Below, one piece after another: positions 8,665 through 17,927 of a stretch of 64,000 nt of DNA. Within the stretch, counting starts at the first letter, position 1. Each line of letters starts with the position of its first letter. Location: contig CABUCM010000009.1 in assembly GCA_902490005.1 (NCBI GenBank), positions 15,833 through 79,832 on the forward strand, read 5' to 3'. The translations under genes were made by a program, and so were the position numbers. The DNA is from an uncultured Ruminiclostridium sp. (GTDB taxonomy: Bacteria; Bacillota; Clostridia; Oscillospirales; Acutalibacteraceae). The notes below the pieces were generated by a model. The model worked only from the letters and a program-made list of their open reading frames with translations. It had not been told where the DNA came from and searched no databases.

Positions 8665-10725
8665 GTGACAACGAGAATCAAGCAATTGAAAGACATAATT
8701 GTAAATCAAAAGCTTCAAAAAACGCACCGGAAAAAATGCCCGGTAACGTTCCAAGAGCTTTATAACCGGGAAGATTCCCCTGTTTGCCGCAAAACAAAAA
8801 GGCTTTGCTGGATTTTGGAGAATGAAGAGGCGGTTTTTCTGCCGGATTCCAAAATAGTCCTGATGCGTACCTTTTATGATGTTCCCGATGTGTTTGATGG
8901 AGAAGAGTGGGAGCGGCTTAGAGGCGAGCGTTTTCTTCATGAGCTGGGCCATGTATCCAATATCTGCCCTGACTACGGAAGGCTGATTGGAACGGGGCTT
9001 GTCCCCGCGCTGGAAGCGGTACGAGGCCGTCAGCGGGAGGGCGCGCTGGCGGAAAGCCAGAAAGCTTTTTTGGAATGTGAGGAAAAGATTCTGGCCTCGC
9101 TGCTTGCCTTTTGCGGCCGGTATGCGGAAAGCCTTCAGCGGGCCGGCGAGCCTCAATTGGCGGATATCTTCCGGGTTCAAATTCCTTATGGCGCCACCAG
9201 CTTTCACGGCGCGCTGCAGTTTTTCCGGCTTTTACATTTTGTCGCTTGGTATGAAGGCGAGTACCATATGTGCGTCGGCCGGTTCGATCAATACATGTAT
9301 CCCTATTTACAGCGGGATTTGAAAAACCGCGCCATAACCAATGAAGAAGCCTTTGAGCTGCTGGAGGAATTTTTCTTAACCTTTAATATTGACAGCGACC
9401 TGTATCCCGGGGGGCAGCAGGGGGACGACGGCCAGAGCATGATGCTGGGCGGTGTGGACCGGCAGGGGAACGACGCTTACAATTTGCTTTCCGAATGGTG
9501 TCTGAAGGCCTGTGAGGAACTGGCGCTGATTGACCCAAAGATAAATCTTCGCGTCAATGGCTCCACGCCGGCGGAACGCTACGTAACGGCGACTCAATTG
9601 ACAAAAATCGGGTTGGGCTTTCCCCAGTATTCCAACGACGACATTGTGATTCCCGCTTTGGTGAACTGGGGGTATTCCTTGGAAGACGCCAGAGATTATA
9701 CGGTGGCGGCCTGCTGGGAATTTATTATCCCGGGAAAAGGTATGGAAATCCCCAATATCGGCGCGTTTTCATTCCCGAGGGTGATTAATGAAACCGTCCG
9801 CCGGGATTTAGATTGCTGCAAAAGCTTTGAGGATTTCTTAGACAGCCTGAGAATGCGGATCCAGGAGGAAGCGGACCGAATCGAAGAATCCGTCCGCAAT
9901 CTTTATCTGGTGCCGGCGCCGTTTCTGTCTCTTATGATGGAAGGCTGCCTGGAGCGGGCCCAGGATATATCCGAGGGCTGTGTCTACAACAATTACGGGC
10001 TTCACGGCACGGGGCTTTCCTGCGGAGCGGATTCCCTGTATGCCTTGAAAACCTACTATTTTGAGGAGCAAAGGGTAAGACTGTCCGAGCTGCTGCAGGC
10101 GGTCTATGATGATTTTGAAGAGGATTCCCCTTACCTGAAGCTGGTGAGAGAAAAAATGCCCCGCATGGGGGACGGAGAACCGGAGGTGGACCGCTGGGGC
10201 GTGTGGCTCCTGGACCAGTTTGCCCAGGCGCTTGCTGGGAAGCGGAACGAGCGGGGCGGGATTTTCCGGCCCGGGACAGGTTCGGCGATGTTTTACATAC
10301 AGCACGCGGTTGAAATCAACGCGTCTCCCGACGGCCGGAGAAAAGGGGAGTTCCTCCCGGCGAATTATTCGCCAAGCCTGTTTGCCAAGGTGAAGGGGCC
10401 GCTGTCGATTATTCAGTCCTTTACCGCGCCGGATCTGAAAAAAACGGCAAACGGCGGGCCGCTGACCCTGGAATTCCACAATAGCATGTTCCGTTCGGAA
10501 ACAGGGATTGAAAAGGTGGCGTCTCTTGTGAAGGCGTTCATTGCCATGGGAGGGCACCAGCTTCAGCTGAACTCTGTCAACGCGGAAACCCTGCGCGACG
10601 CGCAAAGCCATCCGGAACGTTATCAGAATTTAATTGTACGGGTTTGGGGCTGGAGCGCTTATTTCGTGGAGTTGGATAAGATTTATCAAGACCACCTGAT
10701 CCGAAGAGCGGAATATGTAATGTGA
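8665..10725 (+). CDS. Short glycyl radical enzyme (PFL-like family), probable dehydratase or C-O lyase
   Basis: Start is GTG 8665 with AAGGGGGAT 8 bases upstream; 686 residues, shorter than typical glycerol/diol dehydratases (about 790) and E. coli PflD/YbiW (about 765-810). The C-terminus carries the glycyl radical loop RVWGWSAY with the radical Gly at 662. The thiyl Cys is C350 in AACWEFIIPG, giving a Cys-x-Glu pair (C350, E352). This pair is typical of radical dehydratases and C-O lyases and unlike the Cys-Cys of pyruvate formate-lyase. The activase follows after 10 bases. No microcompartment genes are present. Known relatives dehydrate diols or open anhydrohexitol phosphates; the substrate here is probably a sugar, polyol or its phosphate. 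The annotation pyruvate formate-lyase would be misleading. Confidence 0.9.
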   Translation: MTTRIKQLKDIIVNQKLQKTHRKKCPVTFQELYNREDSPVCRKTKRLCWILENEEAVFLPDSKIVLMRTFYDVPDVFDGEEWERLRGERFLHELGHVSNICPDYGRLIGTGLVPALEAVRGRQREGALAESQKAFLECEEKILASLLAFCGRYAESLQRAGEPQLADIFRVQIPYGATSFHGALQFFRLLHFVAWYEGEYHMCVGRFDQYMYPYLQRDLKNRAITNEEAFELLEEFFLTFNIDSDLYPGGQQGDDGQSMMLGGVDRQGNDAYNLLSEWCLKACEELALIDPKINLRVNGSTPAERYVTATQLTKIGLGFPQYSNDDIVIPALVNWGYSLEDARDYTVAACWEFIIPGKGMEIPNIGAFSFPRVINETVRRDLDCCKSFEDFLDSLRMRIQEEADRIEESVRNLYLVPAPFLSLMMEGCLERAQDISEGCVYNNYGLHGTGLSCGADSLYALKTYYFEEQRVRLSELLQAVYDDFEEDSPYLKLVREKMPRMGDGEPEVDRWGVWLLDQFAQALAGKRNERGGIFRPGTGSAMFYIQHAVEINASPDGRRKGEFLPANYSPSLFAKVKGPLSIIQSFTAPDLKKTANGGPLTLEFHNSMFRSETGIEKVASLVKAFIAMGGHQLQLNSVNAETLRDAQSHPERYQNLIVRVWGWSAYFVELDKIYQDHLIRRAEYVM

Positions 10726-10735
10726 CGGTGAATGT

Positions 10736-11455
10736 ATGAAAACGGGAAAAATCTTTGATATCAAGGAGTTCGCGGCGTTTGACGGCCCGGGAGTCAGGGT
10801 CACCGTTTTCTTCCAGGGCTGCCCCCTGCGGTGCCAGTGGTGCCATAATCCAGAGGGGCTGCCGGCGGAAGGCGGACGGCGCGTGACTTCGGAGGAATTG
10901 GCCGCAATGGTCAGGCGCTACCAGAGATTCTGGAAAATTTGCGAGGGCGGGGTTACTTTTTCCGGCGGAGAGCCGCTTTTGCAGGCGGATTTCCTCTGCG
11001 AAACCATGAAAAGCCTTCCTGACATCCATAAGACCATCGAAACCTCTATGTGCGTTCCCGAGGCGGATTTTCAGCGGGCGGCGGAATTGGCGGATTTTTT
11101 GTACGTGGATTTCAAACTGTACGACCCGGTTCAGCACCGCCGGTATACCGGCGCGGATAACCGTCTGGTTTTCCGGAACCTGGCGTGGCTTTCCCAAAGC
11201 GGCTTTTCCTATACGGTGCGGGTTCCGCTGATCCCGGGGGTAACGGATACCGAAGAGAATTTGGAGCGGATTTCCGGATATTTATCAAAGTTTTCACCGG
11301 CGCCCCGGGTAGAGCTGCTGCCCTACAACGAATTCACCAAAGCGAAATACGATCAATTGGGGATTCCCTATCAGCCTGATTTTCAGCCGGCCCGTCCGGT
11401 CCGCGCCGACAGCGGTGTTTTTTTGAAAAAAGGCGTTCCGTGTACAGTAATGTAA
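10736..11455 (+). CDS. Glycyl radical enzyme activase (radical SAM)
   Basis: This 239-residue radical SAM enzyme has CxxxCxxC at Cys29, Cys33 and Cys36 (GCPLRCQWCHNPEG), which binds the [4Fe-4S] cluster, and TFSGGEPLLQ for SAM binding. It would install the glycyl radical at Gly662 of the enzyme encoded 10 bases upstream. It is the short PflA-like form and lacks the inserted ferredoxin-like domain with extra clusters seen in most dehydratase activases (about 300 residues). The context makes the partner unambiguous. Confidence 0.95.
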   Translation: MKTGKIFDIKEFAAFDGPGVRVTVFFQGCPLRCQWCHNPEGLPAEGGRRVTSEELAAMVRRYQRFWKICEGGVTFSGGEPLLQADFLCETMKSLPDIHKTIETSMCVPEADFQRAAELADFLYVDFKLYDPVQHRRYTGADNRLVFRNLAWLSQSGFSYTVRVPLIPGVTDTEENLERISGYLSKFSPAPRVELLPYNEFTKAKYDQLGIPYQPDFQPARPVRADSGVFLKKGVPCTVM

Positions 11456-11492
11456 AATTTAAATATGAAAAACAAAATTAAGGAGTGAGCAC

Positions 11493-12662
11493 ATGCAAAA
11501 TTTTATTTTCTACAATCCCACCGAGATTATTTTCGGACGTGGGCAGGAAGCTCTGGCGGGAGCAAAGTGCAAGGAGTGGTCAGATAAGGTCCTGATCCTG
11601 TACGGCGGCGGAAGCGCCGAAAAAAGCGGCCTTTTGGGCAGGGGTCGCGCTTCCCTGGCTGACGCCGGCGTAAGCTATGTGGAACTGGGCGGGGTAAAGC
11701 CCAATCCCAGGATCAGCCTGGCCCGCAAGGCCATTGAGCTTTGCCGCCAGGAAAAAGTCGGCCTGATTTTAGCGGTAGGCGGCGGAAGCGTCATTGACAC
11801 CGCGAAAGCTACCGCCATCGGCGCTTGCTATGACGGGGACGTGTGGGATTTCTATGAAAAGACCGCTGCCCCTCAGAAGGCGATTCCCATCGGAACCATT
11901 TTGACCATTCCGGCTGCGGGAAGCGAATCCAGCGATTCTTCCGTTATGACCAATGAAGAGATCGACCATAAGCGTTCCTGCGACAGCAGATTGCTTTACC
12001 CCAAGTTCTCCATTTTGAACCCGGAGCTTACCTTTACCATGCCAAAGTACCAGATCGCCTGCGGCTGTGTGGATATTATGGCGCACGTAATGGAACGCTA
12101 TTTCACCAACGAGCCGTATAACGGGGCCACCGACCGTATGGCGGAGGGCATTCTGAAGACGATGGTCAAGTTCGCGCCTAAGGCTTTGGAAAATCCCGAG
12201 TGCTACGACATACGCGCGGAGATCATGTGGGCCGGCACCTTGGCGCACAACAATTTGATCGGCTGCGGACGTTCCGCGGACTGGGCGAGCCATCCCATTG
12301 AACATGAGCTAAGCACAGAATACGATATCGCCCATGGCGGCGGCCTGGCGATGATCATCCCCGCTTGGATGAAGTATATCTACAAAAAGAGGCTGCCTCA
12401 GTTCCTGCGCTACGCGTCTGAGGTTTGGCATGTGGAATACGACAAAGAGAATCCGGAAGCCATGGCAATGGAGGGAATCCTGAGAACCCAGAAGTTTTTC
12501 GAATCCTTAAATTTGCCCACCACCCTGACTGCGGCGGGCCTGCCCACAGATAATTTCCGTATGCTGGCGGAACGCTGTGACAGAAACGAGTTGGGAAAAG
12601 TCGGGCATTTTGTCCTGCTGGATACGGATGACGTAGAAAAAATTTATCAGCTGGCGGTTTAA
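11493..12662 (+). CDS. Iron-containing alcohol dehydrogenase, YqhD/BDH-like
   Basis: This 389-residue group III dehydrogenase has GGGSVIDTAKATAIG (nucleotide binding) and the metal-binding residues spread over CVDIMAHVMERYF and WASHPIEHELSTEYDIAHGG (Asp and three His). The start YNPTEIIFGRG and the DGDVWDFYE segment resemble NADPH-dependent butanol/aldehyde reductases (BdhA, YqhD). It follows the GRE activase by 37 bases with AAGGAG before the ATG. Its likely job is to reduce an aldehyde or ketone made by the radical enzyme or the aldolase, recycling NAD(P)H. Confidence 0.92.
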   Translation: MQNFIFYNPTEIIFGRGQEALAGAKCKEWSDKVLILYGGGSAEKSGLLGRGRASLADAGVSYVELGGVKPNPRISLARKAIELCRQEKVGLILAVGGGSVIDTAKATAIGACYDGDVWDFYEKTAAPQKAIPIGTILTIPAAGSESSDSSVMTNEEIDHKRSCDSRLLYPKFSILNPELTFTMPKYQIACGCVDIMAHVMERYFTNEPYNGATDRMAEGILKTMVKFAPKALENPECYDIRAEIMWAGTLAHNNLIGCGRSADWASHPIEHELSTEYDIAHGGGLAMIIPAWMKYIYKKRLPQFLRYASEVWHVEYDKENPEAMAMEGILRTQKFFESLNLPTTLTAAGLPTDNFRMLAERCDRNELGKVGHFVLLDTDDVEKIYQLAV

Positions 12663-12687
12663 AATTATATATAAGGAGGCAAAGAAA

Positions 12688-14112
12688 GTGAAAAAAGAAA
12701 CCATCAAAATTGGCTATGCGCCTACCAGACGGGATTGCTTTACCCACCCGGAGGCGGCTGAAATGCGGGAGCAGATCAAGAAAACCGTATCAGCCTGGGG
12801 AGCGGAACTGGTGGACATCGAGGGAATCAACGAGGAAGGCATGCTGATCGCTCCGGATGATATCCCCAAGGCGGTGAAGATTTTTAAGGAAGCGGATGTA
12901 GACGGTATTTTTATTGCCGAATGCAATTTCGGCGCGGAATCCATGGTGGCCCGCGTGGCGGCGGAGATCAAAAAGCCCGTTTTGCTGTGGGGCCCCAGGG
13001 ACGGCATGCCGGTCCCCGGCGAGGACAGAACCAGAGACACCCAGTGCGGCTTGTTCGCCACCGGAAAGGTGCTAAGACGGTTTAATGTTCCATTTACTTA
13101 TTTGGTCAACAGCAAATTGACCGACGAATCCTTTGAGCGGGGCTATAAATCCTTTGTAGCCGTGTGCTCTGTGGTGAAGAATTTTAAAAAGACCAGAGTG
13201 CTTCAGATCAGCGTCCGGCCGGAGCCGTTCTGGACCGTGATGTATAACGAGGGCGAGCTTTTGGAGAAGTATGGTATCCAGGTATACCCTGTCACTTTGC
13301 AGGATGTGCGGGACTACATCGATTTTCTCATCAGCTCTGACAGCGCCGGCGTGAAAGAGGCCGTGGCCGACTACCATGCCCGTTTGGACTGCTCCGCCTT
13401 ATCGGAGAGCCAATTGGTTAATATGGCGCGCCTGCAGGTGGCCATTAAGGATTTGTGCGGCCTGCATGGGTGCAATTCCGTGGCGATCCACTGCTGGGGC
13501 CCGATGCAGAAGCTGCTGGGCGCCGCTTCCTGCACCATCAACGGCATCTTGACCGAGCAGGGAATCCCCGTGGCCTGCGAAACCGATATCCACGGCGCCA
13601 TCACCTCGATCCTGCTTCAGTCCGCGGTGCTGTGCACCAAGTCTATCTATTTTGCGGATCTGACCATCCGTCATCCGGAAAACGACAACGCGGAGCTTCT
13701 CTGGCACTGCGGCAATTTCCCGCCCTCTTTGGCGGCGGATCCCGGCAAGTGCGAGATTAAGCCCTTGTGTCAGGATCTGGGCCCGATGCCCAGCCAGAGC
13801 CATTGGGAAATCCGCCATGGCGACATGACCGTTTGCCGCTTTGACGGCGACCACGGGGAGTATCAGCTCATGATCGGACAGGGAAAAGGCGTGGACGGCC
13901 CGGTGACAAAGGGCACCTACAGCTGGTTTGAGGTGAATGATTGGCCGCTGTGGGAGGAGCACCTGGTAACAGGTCCGTACATTCACCACTGCGCGGGCGT
14001 TCACGCGAAAGTCGCTCACGTTTTGTACGAGGCATGCAAGTATTTGGGGATCAAGGCAGACCCGATTTCACCTACCGCCGAGGAGCTCCAGGCTTATTGG
14101 AGAGGAAACTAA
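12688..14112 (+). CDS. L-fucose/L-arabinose-isomerase-like protein
   Basis: The GTG start at 12688 has AAGGAGG 8 bases upstream; 474 residues. The fold signature is that of the FucI/AraA superfamily: an N-terminal Rossmann-like domain (about 1-150, with LLWGPRDGMP), a second alpha/beta domain, and an acidic metal-binding segment ETDIHG (E298, D300, H302) with a His-rich C-terminal part (YIHHCAGVHAK). Such enzymes convert aldoses to ketoses using Mn2+. It is in the same operon as the GRE, activase and dehydrogenase, so it likely feeds a ketose to the kinases and aldolase. It could be a non-canonical member with another substrate. Confidence 0.82.
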   Translation: MKKETIKIGYAPTRRDCFTHPEAAEMREQIKKTVSAWGAELVDIEGINEEGMLIAPDDIPKAVKIFKEADVDGIFIAECNFGAESMVARVAAEIKKPVLLWGPRDGMPVPGEDRTRDTQCGLFATGKVLRRFNVPFTYLVNSKLTDESFERGYKSFVAVCSVVKNFKKTRVLQISVRPEPFWTVMYNEGELLEKYGIQVYPVTLQDVRDYIDFLISSDSAGVKEAVADYHARLDCSALSESQLVNMARLQVAIKDLCGLHGCNSVAIHCWGPMQKLLGAASCTINGILTEQGIPVACETDIHGAITSILLQSAVLCTKSIYFADLTIRHPENDNAELLWHCGNFPPSLAADPGKCEIKPLCQDLGPMPSQSHWEIRHGDMTVCRFDGDHGEYQLMIGQGKGVDGPVTKGTYSWFEVNDWPLWEEHLVTGPYIHHCAGVHAKVAHVLYEACKYLGIKADPISPTAEELQAYWRGN

Positions 14113-14143
14113 CGGTATCGCCCGAGGAAATTAGCTTTATCAA

Positions 14144-14172
14144 TTGATTAGATAAATCACAAATGATATACT
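14144..14172 (+). promoter_or_regulatory. Promoter of the LacI-kinase operon
   Basis: TTGATT (14144-14149) and TATACT (14167-14172) are spaced by 17 bases in the intergenic region after the isomerase gene. Confidence 0.7.
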
Positions 14173-14184
14173 ATATATTAATTA

Positions 14185-14196
14185 GAAAGCGGTTTC
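14185..14196. promoter_or_regulatory. LacI-type operator (probable autoregulation)
   Basis: GAAAGCGGTTTC is a near-perfect dyad centred on CG, the general form of LacI-family and cre sites. It lies 12 bases after the -10 box and just before the LacI gene, as expected for autorepression. CcpA control is an alternative. Confidence 0.5.
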
Positions 14197-14241
14197 CTTA
14201 AAATATTGATGAGGGCGAGGTGTCTCCGGGACGGAAGAGCC

Positions 14242-15255
14242 ATGGGAAAGAAATACAGAACGCAAGTGACAATGAAAGATATTGCTTTAAAAACGGGATA
14301 CTCTGTCAACACCGTTTCCTTGACATTAAAGGGAGCGGAAGCTGTAACAGAGGAAACGAAAGCTAAGATCCTGAAAGCCGCGGATGAACTTGGCTATATC
14401 GGTAACTCTGTTGCAAGTTCGATGCGATCCGGTTATACGAAGAATATCGCGATGCTTGTAGGCGATGTTGCAAACCCATATTTCGCTCAAATCATTAAGC
14501 AAGGCGTTAGCGTTCTCAGTAAGCGCGGCTATAATGTCATGGTCTATAATACGGACGAGCGGGACGATTTTGAACGCAAGTGCATTCGTTCCGCCATCCG
14601 GCAAAATGTGGATGGAATTTTATTCTGTCCCATGAGCCGCTATGATAAAAATATTAATCTTCTCCTGCAGTCCAGAGTGCCTTTTGTGGTTTTTGGAGGG
14701 CTGCTGGAGGATAAAAGAATTAATATGGTGTCCTTGGACGATGTCAAGGGCGGCTATTTAGCGACAAAGTATCTGCTGGAACAAGGACACAGAAAGCTGG
14801 TTTTTGTCAACGCGCCGGAATCAGCTTTGGGCTCCATAGAACGTTTGGAGGGCTTTAAACAGGCGTTGGCGGAATATGGGATCCCTTATCAGCCGGAAAA
14901 CGTGCTGGAATTCCGGTTTACGCTACAGGAAAATAACGGCTGGGAAGAGATCAAATACGCTCTTTCACAGCGCCTGGAATATACCGGCGTGGTGGCGTTC
15001 AGCGATATGATCGCCATGCGCTTGATTCAGCTTTTTCAAAGCGAAAGCTTTCGGCAGAAGAAAATCACCCAAGCGGACATTGTGGGGTTCGATAACTCCC
15101 TGCAGATGTTCCCGCTGTCCGTGAATTTTCCCAGCGTAAGCTTTTCAGAACTGGATATGTCCGTAGTGGCCCCGCAGATGCTGTTGGATATGTTAGAAAG
15201 AGATATTTATACACCGAGACAAATTGTGCTCGACGTAAAACTATACCGACATTGA
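14242..15255 (+). CDS. LacI-family transcriptional repressor
   Basis: I prefer the ATG at 14242 (337 residues) because the LacI helix-turn-helix starts about eight residues later (TMKDIALKTGYSVNTVSLTL, then the hinge region SVASSMRSGYTKNIAMLV). Upstream ATG/TTG codons at 14206-14209 lack a ribosome site. The periplasmic-binding-like effector domain covers residues 60-335. It heads a run of genes for a DUF4867 protein, two sugar kinases and a reductase, and probably regulates the island in response to a sugar or sugar phosphate. Confidence 0.92.
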   Translation: MGKKYRTQVTMKDIALKTGYSVNTVSLTLKGAEAVTEETKAKILKAADELGYIGNSVASSMRSGYTKNIAMLVGDVANPYFAQIIKQGVSVLSKRGYNVMVYNTDERDDFERKCIRSAIRQNVDGILFCPMSRYDKNINLLLQSRVPFVVFGGLLEDKRINMVSLDDVKGGYLATKYLLEQGHRKLVFVNAPESALGSIERLEGFKQALAEYGIPYQPENVLEFRFTLQENNGWEEIKYALSQRLEYTGVVAFSDMIAMRLIQLFQSESFRQKKITQADIVGFDNSLQMFPLSVNFPSVSFSELDMSVVAPQMLLDMLERDIYTPRQIVLDVKLYRH

Positions 15256-15265
15256 GGAGAAACTT

Positions 15266-15913
15266 ATGAGTGAACTATATACGGTCCAAGATCCGCGGTT
15301 CCAGCGTTACGGCCGTGTGATAAACGGCTATCAGGTTGAGGATATTTGCGAGGCCGCCGGCAGGATTCCCATGCCAGGGGAGGGCGTTGCCTATGAACGT
15401 TCCATTCCGGCGCTGGAGGCGACCGAAACCTTCCGTAAGCTGGAAAAATGGTTCGGCGGGGAAGCCCGGTGGCAGGGCGGCCTATGCTGGGGCGATAATC
15501 ACAAGATGAACGCGGTGGAGTATCACCGCAGCAGCGAGATTAATATTGCCGTCACAGATATGGTCCTGATGCTGGGTGACCGGAGAGACGTGAGGGATAA
15601 CCGCTATGACGCTTCCAAACTGGAGTTTTTCCAGATCCCCAAAGGGACGGTGGTGGAATTATACGCCACAACCCTGCATTTCGCGCCCTGTACAGTGAAT
15701 CCCGCCGGCTTCCGGGCAATTGTTATTTTGCCGCAAGGCACCAACGCGCCGCTGTCTGCCGAAACCAAAAAAGCGGTTTCTTCCGCCAAAGGAGAAGACC
15801 GCCTTCTTTTTGCCAGAGACAAGTGGATGATCGCCCACGCGGACTGCGGGGATGCCCAGAACGACATCGCGTTTGTGGGAATCTCCGGAGAAAACCCGGA
15901 ATATCAGGGATAA
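15266..15913 (+). CDS. DUF4867-like cupin-fold protein
   Basis: The 215-residue soluble protein begins IYTV-like (LYTVQDPRFQRYGRVINGY), which matches the DUF4867 pattern as I remember it. It contains AVEYHRSSEINIAVTDMVLMLG and KGTVVELYATTLHFAPC, which look like the metal-binding strands of a cupin sugar isomerase or epimerase. It starts 10 bases after the LacI gene with GAGGAG before the ATG. Genes of this kind are found next to sugar isomerases and kinases. A role in anomer or epimer conversion is inference. Confidence 0.65.
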   Translation: MSELYTVQDPRFQRYGRVINGYQVEDICEAAGRIPMPGEGVAYERSIPALEATETFRKLEKWFGGEARWQGGLCWGDNHKMNAVEYHRSSEINIAVTDMVLMLGDRRDVRDNRYDASKLEFFQIPKGTVVELYATTLHFAPCTVNPAGFRAIVILPQGTNAPLSAETKKAVSSAKGEDRLLFARDKWMIAHADCGDAQNDIAFVGISGENPEYQG

Positions 15914-15965
15914 TGGGAAGAACCATAATTTTTTCAATTATGAAACAACCAGGAGTGAAACTCAT

Positions 15966-16928
15966 ATGAGTATTGACGTAGTAGGCGTCGGCTATCCCGT
16001 TGTGGATTGCCTGGCGAGAATTCCGTTTTTCCCGGAAAAGGATGGGCTGGTCCATATGGACGACTGCAGCTGGCAGGGCGGCGGTATGGTTTCCACAGGC
16101 TTGATTGCGGCGTCTGTTCTAGGGGCCTCCGCCGGGATGGTCGGCGTGGTCGGAGACGACCAGTACGGCCGGTTCTGCCTTTATGATTTTGAGCGGAACG
16201 GGGTGGATACCAGCCACATGGTTATGGATTATGGGGCCACCACCAATTTCGCCATTGTTTTATCCGAGAAAAACTGCAGAAGCTTTCTTTCCCGGGATGG
16301 AAACCGCAGAGAATTGCAGCCTGAGGAGCTGGACGCCCAATACATTGCCCAGGCAAAGTATTTGCTGGTGACGGAAATGGATGCCGCAAGTGTGGCCGCC
16401 TGCCAAATTGCCCATGAAAACGGGGTCAAAGTGGTGATTGACGCTGATATTTTCGATCAAAGAACGGTGGATCACCTGGATTTGATCGACGTGTTCATCG
16501 CGTCTCAGATTTTTTATGAGGAAATGTTCCAAGAGGGAAGCATCTGCGAAAACTGCCGGAAAATCTGCGGAATGGGGCCTGAAATCGCCATCATCACCCT
16601 GGGCGACAAAGGTTGCGCCGGCATATTCCGGGGAGAATATATCCAGGCCCCCTCTTTTGACAGCATCCAGGTGGTGGATACCACTGGGGCGGGGGATGTA
16701 TTCCACGGGGCGTTTATTTACGGCCTGCTCCAGAATTGGAGCGGAACCGTAATCGCCAGGTTTGCCAACGCGGTAGCGGCGATCAAGTGCACCCGTTTAG
16801 GCGGGCGCGCGGGGATTCCCAATTTGGAAACCGTGGAAAAACATTTAGCGACAGGGGTTATTGAACAGGGATTTTTAGAGAAAAGAGCAGAGATGTACCG
16901 TGAAGGGCTTGTCACAGAGGCGGGCTAA
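15966..16928 (+). CDS. PfkB/ribokinase-family carbohydrate kinase (first copy)
   Basis: The start is ATG 15966 with CAGGAG upstream; codons further 5' run into the previous gene. The product is 320 residues. It shows the N-terminal glycine-rich substrate loop (WQGGGMVSTG) and the C-terminal VVDTTGAGDVFHGAF motif with the catalytic Asp244. PfkB enzymes phosphorylate ketoses, nucleosides or sugar phosphates with ATP. It sits between the DUF4867 gene and a second PfkB kinase, which suggests phosphorylation of two intermediates or both ends of a ketose before aldol cleavage. Confidence 0.92.
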   Translation: MSIDVVGVGYPVVDCLARIPFFPEKDGLVHMDDCSWQGGGMVSTGLIAASVLGASAGMVGVVGDDQYGRFCLYDFERNGVDTSHMVMDYGATTNFAIVLSEKNCRSFLSRDGNRRELQPEELDAQYIAQAKYLLVTEMDAASVAACQIAHENGVKVVIDADIFDQRTVDHLDLIDVFIASQIFYEEMFQEGSICENCRKICGMGPEIAIITLGDKGCAGIFRGEYIQAPSFDSIQVVDTTGAGDVFHGAFIYGLLQNWSGTVIARFANAVAAIKCTRLGGRAGIPNLETVEKHLATGVIEQGFLEKRAEMYREGLVTEAG

Positions 16929-16958
16929 ACGGTTTTCAATTGCAAAAGGAGAAGCTTC

Positions 16959-17927
16959 ATGCCAAATTATGATGTCGTATGTCTTGGCATGGCAGTGTGT
17001 GATATCCTGGCAGGACCGGTGGATGCCAGTATATTTGACAGAGATACCACCAAAGTCCCTTCTATTGAAATGAGATCGGGCGGCGACGCCATGACGCAGG
17101 CTGTTATCAGCTCGCGCCTGGGCTGCAAAACCGCCCTAGCCTCTAAGGTGGGAAACGACGCCTATGGCAGGTTTTTACTGGATACCCTGACGGCGGAAGG
17201 CATAGGCCATTCCCATATGCGAATCGGGGAAGACGGTATCGATACGGCGGTATCTATTGTCCTGGTGGGGAATGATGGACAGCGTTCATTTATTGCGTCC
17301 AAGGGGCTTAACAACATAACCTTGTGCCTGGAAGATTTAGATATGGATCTGATCTGCGGCGCGAACTTCCTGAGCTATGGAAGCTTGTGCTTTATGAAAT
17401 CCCTGGATCCCGTTGTGGGAGAAGCCGTATTCAGGGAAGCCAGGAGGCACGGGGTCAAAGTGGTGGCGGACTGCTGCGCCAACGTTTATCATTATCCGCC
17501 GGAAGTGATTCTTAACACACTGTCTCAGATCGATTATTTCGTTCCCAGCGAGGAAGAGGCGTTTGGCCTCACCCAGCAGGCGGAGCCGAGGAAGATGGCC
17601 CAGGCGCTGTTTGATTACGGCTGTAAAAACCTGATTATCAAGCTGGGGACAAAAGGCTGCTATGTGAAATCTCCTGAACTGGAAGGGCTCATGCCGGCGT
17701 TTTCTGTAGACAAGGTGGTGGATACCACCGGGGCGGGCGATAATTTTGTAGGCGGCTTGCTGTCGGCGCTGAACAGAGGGCTGAACCTGGTAAAAGCGGT
17801 TCAGTTCGCACAGGCGGCCGCCGCCGTTAGTATCCAGGAGGTTGGGGCTACCAAGGCGGTGCGCTCCAGAGGCCAAGTGGATGAATTTTTAAAAACACAA
17901 ATAACGGAAGGAGTCTTCAAAAGATGA
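16959..17927 (+). CDS. PfkB/ribokinase-family carbohydrate kinase (second copy)
   Basis: This 322-residue kinase has MRSGGDAMTQAVISSRLG as its substrate-binding glycine loop and VVDTTGAGDNFVGGLL near the C-terminus (catalytic Asp261). It resembles adenosine kinase/ribokinase/fructokinase-type proteins more than 1-phosphofructokinase. It follows the first kinase by 30 bases (AAAGGAG before ATG). Sequence divergence between the two argues for different substrates. Its last codons overlap the start of the aldo/keto reductase by four bases (ATGA), indicating translational coupling. Confidence 0.92.
   Translation: MPNYDVVCLGMAVCDILAGPVDASIFDRDTTKVPSIEMRSGGDAMTQAVISSRLGCKTALASKVGNDAYGRFLLDTLTAEGIGHSHMRIGEDGIDTAVSIVLVGNDGQRSFIASKGLNNITLCLEDLDMDLICGANFLSYGSLCFMKSLDPVVGEAVFREARRHGVKVVADCCANVYHYPPEVILNTLSQIDYFVPSEEEAFGLTQQAEPRKMAQALFDYGCKNLIIKLGTKGCYVKSPELEGLMPAFSVDKVVDTTGAGDNFVGGLLSALNRGLNLVKAVQFAQAAAAVSIQEVGATKAVRSRGQVDEFLKTQITEGVFKR

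Noticed and set aside
8665..10725. Calling the radical enzyme pyruvate formate-lyase
   Set aside because: Pyruvate formate-lyase has adjacent Cys-Cys; here the active site is Cys-Trp-Glu and the context is sugar catabolism.
8665..10725. 1,2-propanediol or glycerol dehydratase of the microcompartment type
   Set aside because: No shell proteins, no propionaldehyde dehydrogenase, and the chain is clearly shorter. It cannot be excluded for a non-encapsulated form, but it is not supported.
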